Shown here: positions 12,201-25,000 of the stretch, piece after piece
Position numbering within the stretch: the first letter of the stretch is position 1
Layout: every line of letters begins with the position of its first letter
Assembly (NCBI GenBank): GCA_914767715.1
Contig: OU612068.1
Coordinates: 22,692,001 to 22,756,000 of the forward strand
Direction: 5' to 3'
DNA from: Membranipora membranacea
Taxonomy: Eukaryota; Bryozoa; Gymnolaemata; Cheilostomatida; Membraniporidae
DNA length: 64,000 bases
Notes under the pieces: model-generated
What the model saw: only the letters and a program-made list of their open reading frames with translations
Told to the model about the DNA's origin: nothing
The model's database searches: none
Translations under genes and position numbers: made by a program

Positions 12201-13537
12201 GCACTAACCACACTAATCAAGGGGCGCTGCTCTGAGTCAGCCATCATCAAATAAACTGTTTTCCAGTTATTTAGTCTCTTGTCTTACCTCATGTTGTTTT
12301 TTATACTGAACTAGGGTTAAAAATATTCTTGCAATCCCAACGTTCCTATGCCACTGGCACAAAATCTCAATCCTGTTAGTACAATTTGGCAGGATGCGAC
12401 TGAACAACGGGATATTGTAGGCGAAGTACATACTGCTTGCAAGCCTCAGTGGTGCTGTTGAGGCATATGTCCTTCTGGCCTACATCCCTCAACAATCACT
12501 GACCAACCAGTCTGATTCAGTATAGTTTAGGCTGGAGGGGAATGCTTCATGAGTACACAAGCCAAACAAACAGAGATAGGAGGGACTAGCCTTATCTCAG
12601 CAAGGAGGGACGGCTAGATAATATGAGCTACTATGAGTCCAGCACAGCAAAGAGCAACAGTTTCTCCCCTTGACTACAGTAACACTAGAGTAGTCTATTA
12701 CATCTACAAATGAGATGGAGTTCATTGCCTCTTATCACTATTATTATATCATAGGCATCTGGAGTTACAAGCATGTCCAGTATCAACCACCCCCTTTCCC
12801 TCTGGGAAAGGGGGTGGTTGATACTGGATATGCTTATAACTCTATCTATTCTATGTATTATATCACCCAACTGGTTGACTTGACAACCTTTAGGCTTTTG
12901 GAAGAAAACCAAGGGGGTCAGCTGCAATCAGAGACAAGCATTAGAATGCATAATAGTCATATTCTTATGTAGCTGAAACGCAGTAATACTTTCAATATAG
13001 TGGTAGGTTTAGGCCGTGTTGAACAACAATATCATATTAATCATGCTTCAGAGAGTTTTTGGTTTCTGTCAAAGCTTACGCGATATATTACCTCTGGTTT
13101 CTGTTTTGCAGACAAAGTAAAAGTGAAACTACAAATTGAACGTACTCTTTGAGTTTGGAGGTACAATAGCGATGCCGTAGTCACGTGGCTTTGTTTACAA
13201 AATCAGCTGATCATAACATGACCCATGCCTGACCTTAGGTACCTAAAAAGGACAAAAAGCTTTTAATTATGTGGATTTAACTTGTTTTCTGACGAAAAAC
13301 CAGTTAATGTGGAAAAAATAAACTGTCAGAGTCACCATTGACAAATGATTACCAAGGTTTACCAGAAAATCAGGCCAAAATTCCTTTGAACATGTTATTA
13401 CCATGTGGTCAACCTAGTCACGTGATATAATAACATTGGCCAATTATATCTGAGAGTGTTTGTTCTACAAAGGTGTCCTGTTGATCAGAGTTGTGAGGAG
13501 CAGATTTGTTGTGAACTGTGAAAGAAACCAGCCAAAG
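9217..13537. other. Intergenic region between divergent dehydratase and UBE2H genes
   Basis: About 4.3 kb without a recognisable coding exon. The dehydratase start codon follows a splice acceptor-like TTTGTTGTAG, so a non-coding 5' exon of that gene is expected somewhere here. Visible items are a poly-G run near 11828, a tandem AGTATGCTGTTTTA pair near 10998-11025 and a strong hairpin at 12770-12834. Several reading frames of 60-90 codons are AT-rich and carry no recognised domain. Confidence 0.5.
12770..12834. repeat. Near-perfect 65-bp hairpin (TATCAACCACC family)
   Basis: The arms run from AGCATGTCCAGTATCAACC to the inverted GGTTGATACTGGATATGCT, with CCCTTTCCC/GGGAAAGGG inside and almost no loop. 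It is followed by ordinary AT-rich sequence. The core TCAACCACCC...GGGTGGTTGA recurs at about 54062-54092. Confidence 0.8.
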
Positions 13538-16500
13538 ATGTCTTCTCCAAGCCCAGGAAAGAGGAGGATGGACACAGATATAGTGAAGCTGTAGGTTACA
13601 ATGGTTTTTGGATTATCCCCACCCTTGCAGCCAACTGAAATCCCTAGCAACTATTATGATGAAAAAAATCTTGTCACTGTGACTTTTATTATCATAATTA
13701 TGATGAAAGAAAGGAACATGCAGTTCAGAGAACACCTTGGCCAGGACCCTGGCTGATATCTGGAGAAATTGGTTTACTTTGATGTTGGTGATCTCAAGAT
13801 AAGAGATACTGGTGTAGCTCAATGTCGATGATTAAGCCAAGAAGTCCCACTAACAGCCCTGGGTTAAGCCAGAGCTTCTTGCACTTGCAGTGTTAGTTTG
13901 TTAGTTAGCCCATGATTTGACACACTGTGACTATATGGTTATAGTCATGTGTGGGCTAACGTTGTATATGATCTATGGATTTCGTATTCTCCTAGCTATA
14001 TCCTACTCCTTTTGCTATGGCTATGGATGCTCTTTATTGTAGGGGTTCCTTGTGTGAACCTTGTACTAGGTCCTGCCATTGTTGGGCAGGATGTCCCTCC
14101 TATGCTGGGCCGTCAATGTCTGTTGTCTTGATTGGCCCACACTTTTTGATTTTATTTTTCCAACAATTTATCTCTCATTTCTATCTCTCGGCGACCAATC
14201 TAGTCCATCCCATCTTGAAAGACTGAGGAGCAACTACACTCTGAGGGCAATTAATTTGGATTCAGCCAGGGTTTTCTTAATTGAAATCAATCTAAGTGAT
14301 TTCGGTCTCTAGTCTCAAGCAAGCTCAATTTCCTATAACCTTAGAGCCTAGGTTCCCTCGAACACAAACTGGCCCTTGGGGTGCATAGAGGCAACCTAAA
14401 ACTACTGCAAGGCAATGCATAGAGCTGCCTACAACTTTGAAGACTGCTGCTATGCTGCGCTAAGAACCCATCTGGATGCCTATCGGACAACTGCCGGTTG
14501 TCTGCGCGGCATACGGTGGTTGTCCGATAGGCATCTGGTTGCATAAAACGCGTCCGGACACAAATTTGACAGAGGCGGATGGGTTTGTGACAGAGAAGGG
14601 TGGGTTGTGGACACTCATCATCCAAGCAAAAGACCCATCCGGATCGGGTGGTTACAGCAAATATCACTGCTCCAAGCCCATCCGGATGGGTATTTGGCAA
14701 TCAAGAGTTGCTAAATGGCCATCCGGGTGGGTATTTGGCAATCAAGAGTTGCATAATGGCCATCCGGATAGGTTTGTTGCAGCAAATATTATTACTGCTC
14801 CAAGCCCATCCGGATGGGTATTTCGCAATCAAGAGTTGCTAAACGGCCATCCGGATGGGTATTTGGAAATCAAGACTTTGCTAAATGGCCATCCGGATGG
14901 GTTTGTGACAGTCACACTTCAAGATTGATACCAGGCGTAGTGGATGGCCAGTTAGCACTGCCGGATGGGTATTTGGCACAAGCGGTTGGCACTTTTAGAG
15001 AGAAGTGTGGCGGATGGCCATTTACCGGACACATTTTTAGCACAACATGCTATACCTTCAACTCTGATGTATATGCACATATTATATGGGAACTGAAATC
15101 TGGAAGGTGTTAAAAATTTTGGTAGAGAAATACATGTCATTTCACCTGCACTTTTGGGCTTCCAAATTAGGCAAAATCCTTTCCTGTTTGTTCAATGAGA
15201 GTCTATGCGGTTTCATCATGCCGTGGACAATTTAAGGTACAATCAGTCTACACCCTCCAGTTTGACTCTTCTCATCCATGCTTGCCATCTGTTGTTCACT
15301 ATCCCTCTTGAGAAGAGGTCAATTAGATCTGTTTCCTCCATATCTCAACTTAAAACAAAGCCTCATCTTGCCGCCCAATTCTGTGGCTTCATGGTACTGT
15401 TGGTGATGAACTCTCCAGTCTTGAGGTCTGGTTGAATGTCTACTTTCCAAGATAACTGTATTATCCTCATATCTTCTATAGGAGTTAGCTTAGCTCATTA
15501 GATCGTCCAGATTTCAGCACGCGAGGATTAAGGGACATTAGTTACAGGCTCAAAACTGGGCTTTGTTGATGCTCCAGGTGTGCCTTGTTGGCGATGCAGA
15601 CCCCTAAAACTTGAAAACTAATAAAAGTACCTCAACAATGTTGGAACAAGATTTTTGGTGATTGTGGGTTTTCATTTCAGAGAATAAACATCCACTCCAT
15701 CCCATTCCCACAAGGGAAAGAAGGTTGCACAAGTCTAATATGTGAATCCCTCTTGCCACTTGCACAGCAATCGTTACAAGTTGATATGAAAAGGTTTCTA
15801 TAAGTGATGACTCAGAATCTTTTGTCACTATTTGTCACTATTTGTCACTATGCATAGAGTGGATTTGGATGTGTGATTCACCTTTTTATTGTGATGATCT
15901 ATGTTGCAGGATGGAGAGCAAATATCAAGTTACCATTCTGGACAACATGAATGAGTTCATTGTGAGATTTGATGGACCAAGTGAAAGTAAGCTTCCATGA
16001 GTCATCTTTACTTTACATCAATATGTTGGGGGACACCTTTACAATACCCTTTTTACTGGTCACTCATGGATTTTGAGTAGACGATATGTTGCATCTGTCA
16101 TCAAGCCTCGGTGAATTTCATGCTGGCTGCATCTTAAAATGTACTACTCAGTGGCTCGGTTGATCGCAAAATTTGACTGCATTAAAGACAGCAGTTTTAT
16201 CATATATATCCATTTTTCTAGCTCCATATGAAGGAGGTGTATGGAATGTGAGGGTTGATCTTCCGGAGGCATATCCATTCAAGAGTCCCTCAATAGGTAA
16301 GATTTTTGTTCACCCCTCAGTTATGGATTTTAAGTATGATTTCATGAGATATATCAAGATTTCTTGAAAGGCTGGCATGAATATTATCTAAAATCACCTG
16401 ATATATAGAATGTATAAAGTAGAATCTACCTATGGTTTCTATAATGGGTCAAGTGATATCTTTGCCGAGTCATTGGTGATGATGACCAATATTTACTTCT

Positions 16501-19500
16501 GCGTTAGGATGTATCATATTAATGTGTCATGACTAAAGTTTTAATTCAGGCTTGAAGACTACCGGAAGACCAAAGCAATATATAGTCTGGCAGCTATTTT
16601 TATACTGAAAAAATTCATAGCAATTCTGGGTAAAAGTCATGTATAGTGTTAGAAATTGTCTGCCCTGCTCATCTACGGTGGTATTCATGCCTAGTGCTGT
16701 ACAAGCCCAAAAAGCTATCATATTTATCTACTTTATAGAACTGTAAAGGTCAACTACTAAAGTACATTGTCTCCTGACAGTGAGAATAAATTTATTTTAT
16801 TTGTGGAAAAAATCAGTAATTAAAAGTAATTGAAAGTGGCAGCTCATTGGGATGGTACAGCACTAGGCCTAATAGACAGTTTTCTGAGCTCTGATTTATG
16901 CCTCAATTTTGAGTTGTCCTCTATCCAGTTTGGTACTTTTAACCCATGCCGCATAGGAAAAACGTGCTGAAAGAGGGTTTTCTTGAAAACCGCTTATGTT
17001 AGATTAAAATTGATTTTTGATTCAGAATTTTAGTGACGAAATTCAAGAAAAATTCTGCCAAATGGTCCGCAAACTGGCAGAAATTGATATAATTGACTAA
17101 CCGAATACCAAAAATATTTCCCAAACTATGTCCCTATCAGTTTTCAATGGTGCAGATTCTGAATCAAAAATCCTTTTTATCCTACTATAAGCGGATTTCA
17201 AGATAACCCTCTTTTCAGCACGTTTTTCCTATGTGGCGTGGGTTAAAAGTACCAAGCTGGAGAGAGGACAACTCCGAATAGAGGCCTAAATCAGAGCTCA
17301 GAAAACTGTCTATTACCTTAGATGAGGAGGGAGGACAATTTCAAACCCTCTAACAATCATATTCAGTGTAAAAAAATTGCAAAACTAGCTGACAAGTTAT
17401 ATATTGTTTTGGTTTTTCGTATGTCTTTTATGATTGAACACGCTAATGATAAATCATACCAATTTATCTAAAATGAATTTTTTGTAGGCTTTATGAACAG
17501 AATATACCATCCAAACATTGATGAAGTGTAAGTTGTATTATTTCATGTTTCTCAGTATTCAACCCATAATGAGTCGCTGACATAATATTGCTGCCCTTGA
17601 TTAGATTTGCTCCGATATAGCTTCCTTTGGTATTGTTTTCTAAAGAGCTGATGAATTGGTCAGTAGGATCAGACTGTCATCATGGCGCAGTGCAATGAAT
17701 GATATTTTGTCAACTGAACATGTGAGAATCTATAATATGAGTGCGGGCATTATCAGTAAAAGGTTATGTGAAGGTCAAGGTCATAGTTTACGGCACAAAT
17801 ATGAATATTAGAGAGAGAAGTGGGTGAATTCAGAAGTAGTCTAATATTGATATGACTTGCACTCTATTACAGTTCAGGTACAGTCTGCCTCAATGTGATC
17901 AATCAGACCTGGACCGCTCTCTACGGTGAGTGTATGTTTGGTGTTGATTGGTTGATGTGCGAAATTAATACTAAGCATAGAGTTTCAGATAAATGCAAGC
18001 CTGTATCGTACCGTATGGCTCTCACCCGCTATTCTCATCTAAGTAAGCTATGTTCCTACATTATAAATGAGTGTTCACTGGGTGGGCCGTACCAATTTTA
18101 TAATTGGACACTGCTTCCACAGTTGAAGCATTACTGTCAACCGGGAACGTGTTAGTTAGTTATGAACCCCATTAGTTTTATTTCCTAAGCAAATTACTTT
18201 GTATCAGGCAAAAATGATGCGGGTGAGATAGAAAAACAGCTTTATAAAAAATGAAAATAAACCATCAATAGGAAATTTGGAGACTTCCAGGTTTTTCTTT
18301 ATCAGATATTCAATGGCCAAGCAATAGTTTAACTCTTTCCTCTTTTGTGCTTGATTTACACCCTACAGCCCAATTTTTAATGTAACTATGAGATATTATT
18401 CTGATGCAGTTATGATGACAGAAAGTGAGAAGTTATTCCAAACAGGACTTGCATCCATTATTTTCTCCCTCCCTAAAGACGGAGTTTATCGCTTGATTTC
18501 CATTATATCATGTTATACTCTATCTATTGTAATAATTGAATATTTTACAGATCTGACTAATATATTTGAATCATTCTTGCCCCAGCTGCTTCGGTATCCC
18601 AACCCTTCTGACCCCTTAAATGGAGACGCTGCAGCACTTCTATTACACAAACCAGAAGAATACAACAAAAAAGTCAAAGGTAGGTCATAATCACAGTTGA
18701 CTTTCTTAGCAGTTTGATTATACTCAGCTTGAACATATATTCCCCACATATAAAGTATCTTAAGTGGGCGAAAGTAAGTCCTGGTTTTAGAAAAATGCAT
18801 GATCCTAAAGTTGAATAAAATCCTTTACAGCATTCCACCTCATCAAACTCAATATTTTTCTTTATATGCCCCTGCAAGTTATTGTTTCTGGTTTTGAAAA
18901 TATCCGCCTATAACAAGGCTACCTGAAGTTTGATCTGTATAGTGGTGCACAATAGCTCAAAACCAAATCTTTCTTTGAAAACTGCTTTCGGTTTCAAACT
19001 TCCAGCTGAGTGAAAGTTGCTTTTATGACACTACCAAATTATGCGCAACTTACTTTTAAGGTCCTACTAAGTTATTGACAAAATTAACTATAATTACTCA
19101 TAAGTTAATAGAGAATTCAATACTCACCAATAATTACTTATACTTCATACTAACTTGAAATTATCAATAATGCTGCAACATATTATGAAGAACAAGATAG
19201 TAAGTCAACTTAGCATAATACTAGTACAGTATATATATAATTTTTTTTAGCAAGCAAATTATACGAAAAATTCCAGTATTTACCGAAATTTGTGATGAGC
19301 ATTTCTCACACCTCTAAAACATGGCATTCTTTGCTTTGCCAGACTATATTCATCTCCCCTCACAAAAACAGGTACCTGGATTATTTCTGGACATAGTGAT
19401 ATCTGTCACGTATTACTCTCTTCATGGTGATAATGTTTCTCAATGAAATTATACGAAAAAAATCCGAGGACTTTACCAAAATTTGTGTTGAACACTTCTC

Positions 19501-20081
19501 ACACATTTAAAACATAGCATTCTTTACCAGACCATATTTATCTCCCCTCACAAAAACAGGTACCTGGATTATTTCTGGACTTGGTGATATCTGTCACGTA
19601 TTACTCTATATATAGTGATTTGATTTTCGATGAATTAATCCCGGAATAATAAGGCTTGCCCAAGCTGCTAAAACATCACCTCAAGCACGTCAGCCAGCCA
19701 CTTGAGATAGTCCCACCAACCACAACACACATTTAAGCAGAGATTTCAGTAAGGACAAAGAGGTTAGCCTCTGAGAGGCACTGCTATCAGACACAATCTA
19801 CACAGGATGTGATGGTGTCGGATAAAAATGCTTACCAGTCTGAGATTCTGTATCTCAGAGTACCTCAGAGACCGTTATTGATGTCAATTTGTGGGTTATG
19901 GATCTTACTTTTTATTGAAGAATATGTGAAGAAATATGCAACAGAAGCTGCCACTGATGAACAGATCAGACAAGCGACGAATGACGGCGGTACATGTCTG
20001 AATGGCGGGGGAGACAAATCGGACTCAGAATCTTCCCTATCAGATTTCTCAGAGGATGAAGCTCAAGACATGGAGTTATGA
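13538..20081 (+). CDS. UBE2H: Ubiquitin-conjugating enzyme E2 H
   Basis: E2 enzyme that carries ubiquitin as a cysteine thioester; the family includes vertebrate UBE2H, the E2 of the CTLH/GID ligase, and yeast Ubc8. Coding exons: 13538-13590, 15910-15986, 16222-16296, 17488-17527, 17873-17925, 18551-18679 and 19921-20081; every junction is in frame, giving 195 codons plus a stop. The N-terminus [18 protein letters not shown] and C-terminus [13 protein letters not shown] are almost the same as in vertebrate UBE2H. Catalytic Cys87 lies in [18 protein letters not shown], split across exons 4-5 just upstream. The acidic tail is about 12 residues longer than the usual 183, through an insertion including [14 protein letters not shown] polyadenylation-type AATAAA lies at 21002. 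Intron 1 contains a 41-bp minisatellite, and intron 3 contains a MITE (16871-17314). Confidence 0.97.
14475..14535. repeat. Perfect 17-bp inverted repeat (hairpin)
   Basis: GATGCCTATCGGACAAC at 14475-14491 is exactly inverted at 14519-14535, with a GC-rich 27-base loop. It stands just upstream of the 41-bp array and shares its CATCTGG/CATCCGG flavour. Confidence 0.75.
14640..15020. repeat. 41-bp minisatellite with palindromic CATCCGGATG core
   Basis: Successive CATCCGG starts at 14679, 14720, 14761, 14807, 14848 and 14890 are spaced 41, 41, 46, 41 and 42 bases. The unit is CATCCGGATGGGTATTTG followed by CAATCAAGAGTTGCTAAATG. Some units are replaced by a second type containing TTTGTTGCAGCAAATATT, and outlying partial units reach about 15020. 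Because 41 is not a multiple of three, all frames stay open over parts of the array, which explains three overlapping ORFs here. It lies in UBE2H intron 1. Confidence 0.85.
16871..17314. mobile_element. Palindromic MITE, copy 2
   Basis: The cleanest copy in the window. AATAGACAGTTTTCTGAG at the left is mirrored by CTCAGAAAACTGTCTATT at the right, and the arms continue as inverted repeats (GAGTTGTCCTCT, TTTGGTACTTTTAACCCA, CGCATAGGAAAAACGTGCTG) to a short unique centre. About 444 bp, no ORF. It is in UBE2H intron 3, between 16297 and 17487. Confidence 0.9.
19254..19620. repeat. Tandem duplication of about 185 bp
   Basis: Two copies begin with AAATTATACGAAAAA (near 19256 and 19446). They share TTCTCACAC, CATCTCCCCTCACAAAAACA, GGTACCTGGATTATTTCTGG and GATATCTGTCACGTATTACT. 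The copies differ by point changes and small indels. They lie in the last intron of UBE2H. Confidence 0.85.
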
Positions 20082-22016
20082 CCTCCGAGAGGCTGTGACT
20101 TATTTTATAACTCTAGCTGCTATGTTGTTATTATCACGTGTTGGTAATGCTCCTGTTTGCCGGCAAATTACCCACGATTCACTCACTCGGCATTTTAGTA
20201 TTGGATAAATTTTTTTGTATACCTGAATATGTGCTACCTACCATCCAAAATGATTTTAGTCACTCGGTAAGCGCCGGATGAGTTTTCACAAGAATGCCGG
20301 GTACTGATTTTTAGATAATATTTTGAATCACATTAGCGGTTGTAAATTTTAGTTATGGGTAAAAGAAGCCAGGCGTTTTCGTGCATTTATTATATTGTTG
20401 GCACAAAACAGGCCTGGGTTTCATACAGTCATGTTCTAGCCATTCAATTACCCTTTGCACACTCAAATATTATGAAGAAGGATTATCATTTCAGAACTAT
20501 ATTCAATCGTTGGTCATCATTACAGCTACGAAAAACCTTTTAGAATTGAAGACTTACACCAGTAAAAAGACTACTTGGTTTAAATTGTGCTGAGTATGAT
20601 ATACACTGACATTGATCTCCAAACAAACATGATATGTGGATAGAATGGTGGCATTGTTTAGCGCGAGTTGGCAATTTGAGTTTTTCTCAAGAGGTAATCT
20701 CTAAGTCGAAAAGGTGCATTGCATAAGCATAACAAACAAGATATGAGGGATTTTAAAGAAGCGTTCGAATGCTTTATGACAATGCCACATCAACATCCGA
20801 AACCGATCTTATGTGTTTGGTGACCAGTCGATTATCATACTCAGTACCACTAAGACCTCTTGTTGAATAATTTCCCCATCATGCGCCTATTCGCAACATA
20901 TATATTGCGCTTAAATAATCTCCTGTTCATCATCATGGCTGTTATTTTATTATACTGTGTATATAACAATATGTTATCTGTCTTTATTATTGTATTATTA
21001 GAATAAATGCTGTTTTTTTGCATTATTGCTACGCTATCAAAGGGGTAAAATATATGGAACCAAAAATTCCCACATCGGTTTAGTTACATTTCTGGAGTGC
21101 ACATGTCCTGATTGTTATATAAACACTGGAACCGCCAAGACAACGTGGGCACTTATTTTGTATGGCCACTTCCAAGCTCATGGGGTTATTACTCACTGAT
21201 CATGGTGATACATGGTTGGTGGATATTGTCAATCTATTCTGAGAAAGCGAAAGGTAACTCCAAATAACTTATAGTTATATCATGGTTGGAGCAGGGAGTT
21301 TGGGATATCATGGTTGGAGCTTTTTCTGAATCGAATAACCACATATTCATGCACTTTAAACATAGCGTATACCAAATACGAATACCATTATTGCCACCCC
21401 CGACTTGACCAATTGCAGAAGCAGGAGAATGCAAGCTAAACACGATTTTAGAAATAGATGAGAATGAGCTGAGTGAATGCACAATTGGTTACATAATAAT
21501 GCGGTATCCAATCCAGTAGACACAATATTGCCTACAGGAACCCATAAAATCTGGATGCACATGAAATACCTGCATACCAAAGAAACGCAGCCTAGATGAA
21601 GACTGGGAACCTCAGGTCAACAAGAAATGATGCAGATTGTAGACCTACAAGGATAGGTAATCATCGTCTTAAAGAGACTGCAGGTGTGGTCTCCCGGAGC
21701 GCACCACTCTCTAAGTTGTCTTAGCCTTTAACACTCATCCTGAAAGTCTCCGATTCAGTCAGTCACTAGCAGAAGTTTTCCCGCAATAAGCCTAAACCAT
21801 TATGACAAGTCTTCAATCCGCCATGGAATTATACAGACAAAAAAAATTTGGATGAGACATGTGCTTACTTTGCACCATGAGGATAACCTTGGATTTTACG
21901 TCCTACACACATTTAGAGATTTTCCATTTCATTTATTTCGTTTTACTAAAAGGTATTTACATTTTTCTGATAAATAAGAATTAAAGAATTGACTGAAAAC
22001 ACTCAAAATACATTGG
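20082..22016. other. Convergent intergenic region between UBE2H and ZC3H18
   Basis: Holds the probable UBE2H 3' UTR up to an AATAAA at 21002-21007, and on the minus strand an AATAAA (21932-21937) about 80 bases downstream of the ZC3H18 stop. No coding sequence was recognised between these signals. Confidence 0.5.
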
Positions 22017-25000
22017 TCAAGTTTTAGAACGTTTCTTTGCAATAGCATCTTCGACAGCTTTAAGTTGTTTGAGAAGCTCATCCCGCCTGTTAGGAGCGGC
22101 CTTTTTGGCAGCAGCTGCGACCGCTGCCGCAGTTTTCATACTAGCAACTGATTTGATTGCAGGTGCTGATGACTTTGACACTGGTGCTTTAGTTTTGGAA
22201 GCAGATGCTGAACTGGCCGTAGGCTTAGCTGCAGCATGTTTGATAGGACTAGCAGCTGGGACTTGTCTCTTTGCTTCTACAGGCAAGGCTACAATAAGAA
22301 AACAGTGTAGTATTGCAAAAAATAACATTGTAAATCCTCCGTGGTATTGATTGAAAAAAGGTTGCACAAAATAAGCAGATTTTAATGTTTATGGTAACCT
22401 GTTGATGACAATGAAAAGTATCAATTTGAAAGCCTTTTTGACGGTGACTCTTTTGTCATGAGAAATTCAACAAAATTAAATTCTTCATTCATTTTCAAAA
22501 CAATTGTGCCAGCGATTTAACCCCTAGGTTTGAGACACTTTGATTAAGTCTATCTGTTGACAGTAAGTGAATTCATGAGATTGTCCTGACAGCCTGAGGC
22601 ATGAGCTGATTACTGCAGAATTGAGGCTCATAATTCCAAAGTCATTTGATTGGCCACCTGCTCTGGTGGCTACTCTTTCCAATGCGTGCCAAACTCTTAG
22701 CTGGAGTTATCTTCTACCGTTACTATAAGCCCTTGATGCTTATCAGTAAATTCAGGGCCTGTGTCATTCTCCCTGACCAATTTTACTATCAGAACCTTGA
22801 ACTAAACTCAATGTTCTGGCACACCGCAAATTAAGGTCGCGCATTATGCACACTTAGCCGTGTGACATATTCATTGTGGTAATCATGGCCTAGTTTATCA
22901 GTGATCTAAATGTCCCTCCAAGATCACATGAGTCAGTATGGCTGACAATGTGACAAAAAGTGAGATCTTATCACAAAAAATCTAATCAGCTTCATGAGTC
23001 TCTGTAACTGGCTCTCATTTTTAACCATACTACATGAATTTCTTACAGATAGCAGAGAACTTTCAGTAAGGGTTAAAATTAGCCATTTCACTATGAAAAA
23101 TAAAAGTCTAATTTTTTTTTAATGAGAAAAATATATCTTTACTCTGTGATAATATGTTGAGTTTTTAAGAGACTAATCCTGCAAATCCAACTCTGTGGAG
23201 ATGATAACTTTGAACCAGTGCTTGTGAAAGAATCAGGTTTTTAATATCATTCTAGAGTTACAGTCTAATTTAGAGTATTGTTGCAGCTGGGATAAGAAGG
23301 CATGAAAAAGATACTATTTTTGATGTAAGGGAAAAATAGTGCCTTCTTAAAGCCTTCTCAACTTTGAGAGAAAATCAGTTTTCATAACCTAGAGCAGCAT
23401 CTCAATAAGACTGAGAGCTCTGGATGTAACCTAAAACCTGATTCCTTCACATTCTTTCATATTTTTTCACATTTCCTGTTCATTGACGACATCCGATTGG
23501 GTACTCACTTCTCTCAGGTAGATGTAGACTTGATCGTTTAGTTGGAGGGAGCTGCTCTGGAGGAGGCGAATCCAACACTCTCTTTTTTGATGGTTTGTTT
23601 GTCTAGAATAACAAGCAACGATTTTCATGACAATGAATATGATAAGAGGCCAAAGAGCATTTTTCTGAGCGTACAATTAAGACATCAATACTTGAGCGGA
23701 TCACATCTGTTTTCCTGGTGAAGAAAAACAATATTATTCTACCGAGTAATAAGAAACATCAATCAGCCTTGTTCACATGCCTGTCCTGACAAGCTTTGTT
23801 TTGGGGGGGGGGGGGGGTGAACAACCACAACAAAGCTAGATAAAACTTTGCTCAAATTGCTAGTAGTGGCACTCTATTTTTAAACCGCAGCTGATTTCAA
23901 TGTGGTTTGAGCGCTCATCACAACGGTCAGCTACCTTAGCATCTGCTGTTATTCACCAACAACATGTTGCAGACAGAAAAAACTCCATTTCCCAACCTCA
24001 TTTCACGCTAATGTGGTTTCTGTAGTTAATACCCCTTAATATTTTCTAAGTGTCAAATTTATTAAATTTAAGATTTCACACAAATCAAGATTTGATACAT
24101 AACACACAATTTGACACACAACGCACCATTTAAGACACAACACACAATTTTTACACGTGAGAGCTCACCTTATTGACGAGTGTGAGTTTAATACCAGCTT
24201 TACTAGTGCTAGTGGTTGTCTCCCTTTCTCTGACAGGTTCTTGTGGTGGTGGGGGACGCCTTGTAGCTGTGACTGGAGGAGGACGATCACGAATCGATGC
24301 CAGCGCTGGTCTGTCTCTACGTTTAGCTGCTGATAACTTCTTATCACCAGATTTTCTGTTTTTCTTCTTCTTGTTTTCTGTATGAATTTGATTATATATT
24401 ACGTTATAATTCTAACAAGGAAAACATTGCTCGGAACTTTTGGCTACATGATTAAAAGCAAGCCGTTTTTCTTTAAAGTTGTACCTAAGATGCCAAAATG
24501 GGGGTGAAATGCTGTTTTCTGACTGATATACCCAAACCTCAAATAGAGGGAAATCTCCAGTACTTTACTTATCAGGACACATAAAAATGAATGATAAGTC
24601 AGAATATAACAGGCGCTAAATCAAAATTACTTTTGGGGCTTGAAAACTGAACTAACACCTGTTCTATCTTAAGACAAGACAAAACCATATATTGTAAAAC
24701 AGCAATGTTGTCATGTAGGACACATTCAAGGTGTAACAGCAGTACACATATAACAATTTTGAGTCACCAATGCACGAATCAGACGGGCTAAGCGTGTATT
24801 TGATGGCGTGTGCAGCTTAGTGCCTTTTAGAAAATTGCAAAGAAGAGAGCAACAAATCTTGGAAAAAACTTTACATTGTTAGAAAGATTTACTCACTTGG
24901 CATTTTTTGCATTCCAGAGTAGAGATCATCACTATCGCTCGAGTCGGTACTGGAGCTACTACTTGATGAGCCTGAGGAAGAACTGGAGCCACTCGAGTCA

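Noticed and set aside
14679-14900. Regularly spaced repeats resembling a CRISPR array
   Set aside because: Units are contiguous tandem copies without unique spacers, in an intron of an animal gene.
14476-15113. Three overlapping plus-strand ORFs of 80-150 codons with repeated HPDGY/PSGWVF patterns
   Set aside because: They are the same 41-bp minisatellite read in different frames; no start context, splice sites or domain support coding.
22069-22350. 93-codon plus-strand ORF
   Set aside because: Antisense shadow of the last ZC3H18 exon, whose C-terminus is unmistakable on the minus strand.
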